Source: Calliopum simillimum (lineage: Eukaryota > Arthropoda > Insecta > Diptera > Lauxaniidae). Taken from it: a stretch of DNA of 64,000 bases. Made by a program: the position numbers and the translations under genes. The DNA is taken from NCBI GenBank assembly GCA_951812925.1, contig OX638368.1, forward strand, positions 78,536,909 through 78,600,908, written 5' to 3'. The notes beneath the pieces are model-generated. The model made no database searches and was not told the origin of the DNA. It saw only the letters and a list, made by a program, of their open reading frames with translations. The first letter of the stretch is position 1. Every line of letters begins with the position of its first letter. Shown one piece after another: positions 63,713 through 64,000 of the stretch.

Positions 63713-63980
63713 AACTAAATTTCACTCAAACACTAAGAACATTAATTGCAAACTCTGAGCAAAAAGTAGGCGAAGTAGGACTAGAGGGCGTGGTACCTCC
63801 CATATAAACGAAAGTTTCAAAATGATATACTGAAAGATTTTTTTAAGAAAACCTAACCGAATTTTACTCAAACACTCAGAACAGTAAATGCAAGCTCTAC
63901 TCAAAATCTAGGTAAGCCCGGAGGCGAGGGCGTGCCACTTCCCATATTAGCAATTTGTTCTAATACTCTCCTAGAAGTTA
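63713..63980 (-). repeat. Tandem repeat Y, inverted units
   Basis: Two units: CCAACTAAATTTCACTCAAA, GAGGGCGTGGTACCTCCCAT and GAAAGTTTCAAAATG, then again from about 63850. These are the complement of the units at 3663-4030. The window ends here. Confidence 0.75.
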
Positions 63981-64000
63981 CGAAAGAATAAAAAAAATTT

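Overview
The window reads as nuclear DNA of an insect, most likely a higher (schizophoran) fly. It is AT-rich, carries no bacterial-style genes, and holds insect-type retroelements: LOA-, CR1/Jockey- and RTE-type LINEs, a gypsy-group errantivirus, and Tc1, mariner, pogo-like, hAT, PIF-like and piggyBac-like DNA elements. It also carries the dispersed GGCGTGGCACCGCCCA-type repeat that I associate with flies. The only host-gene candidate is one 114-nt phase-0 exon at 26370-26483 with good splice signals and a coiled-coil-like peptide. The rest looks like intronic or intergenic DNA built of nested mobile elements.

Layout. 1-1133: LINE 3' end. 1134-2960: Tc1 transposase relic split by a 1.47-kb palindrome. 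3037-4030: 'CCC' TIR element and a tandem repeat. 4330-5935: LOA LINE relic (minus). 6075-9591: dispersed repeat, 1.9-kb palindrome, coding relic, small palindrome. 9878-16060: tandem repeats, then a second LOA relic (minus) split by two DNA elements. One of those carries copia and pogo-like remnants. The other has long terminal inverted repeats around a protein of unknown family. 16221-18420: palindromes. 18803-26193: a 7.4-kb inverted-repeat element with minisatellite arrays in both arms and several elements in its centre. 26370-26483: the exon. 28166-29758: RTE-like LINE with a clear target duplication. 30789-39744: a 9-kb nest of four palindromic elements. 39763-40219: hAT MITE. 40583-51231: an inverted-repeat element holding a gypsy-group errantivirus with gag, pol and env, plus a solo LTR with a minisatellite. 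52497-57891: PIF-like palindrome and a pogo-like nest. 58038-61960: tandem unit broken by a palindromic element and a mariner. 62160-64000: LINE fragment and dispersed repeats.

The dominant signal is the number of long, near-perfect inverted repeats (about 0.2-2 kb per arm) from unrelated element families. Many have TA at the junctions and G-rich ends (often TAGGG...CCCTA), and several carry an element-specific 12-20 bp word repeated at the ends and inside in both orientations. Two of these elements hold coding remnants resembling the C-terminal part of pogo/jerky-like transposases, which suggests their mobiliser. Nesting order and empty sites can be read directly in several places. No database search or alignment program was run: family names come from motif recognition, and arm boundaries were read by eye (a few bp uncertainty).
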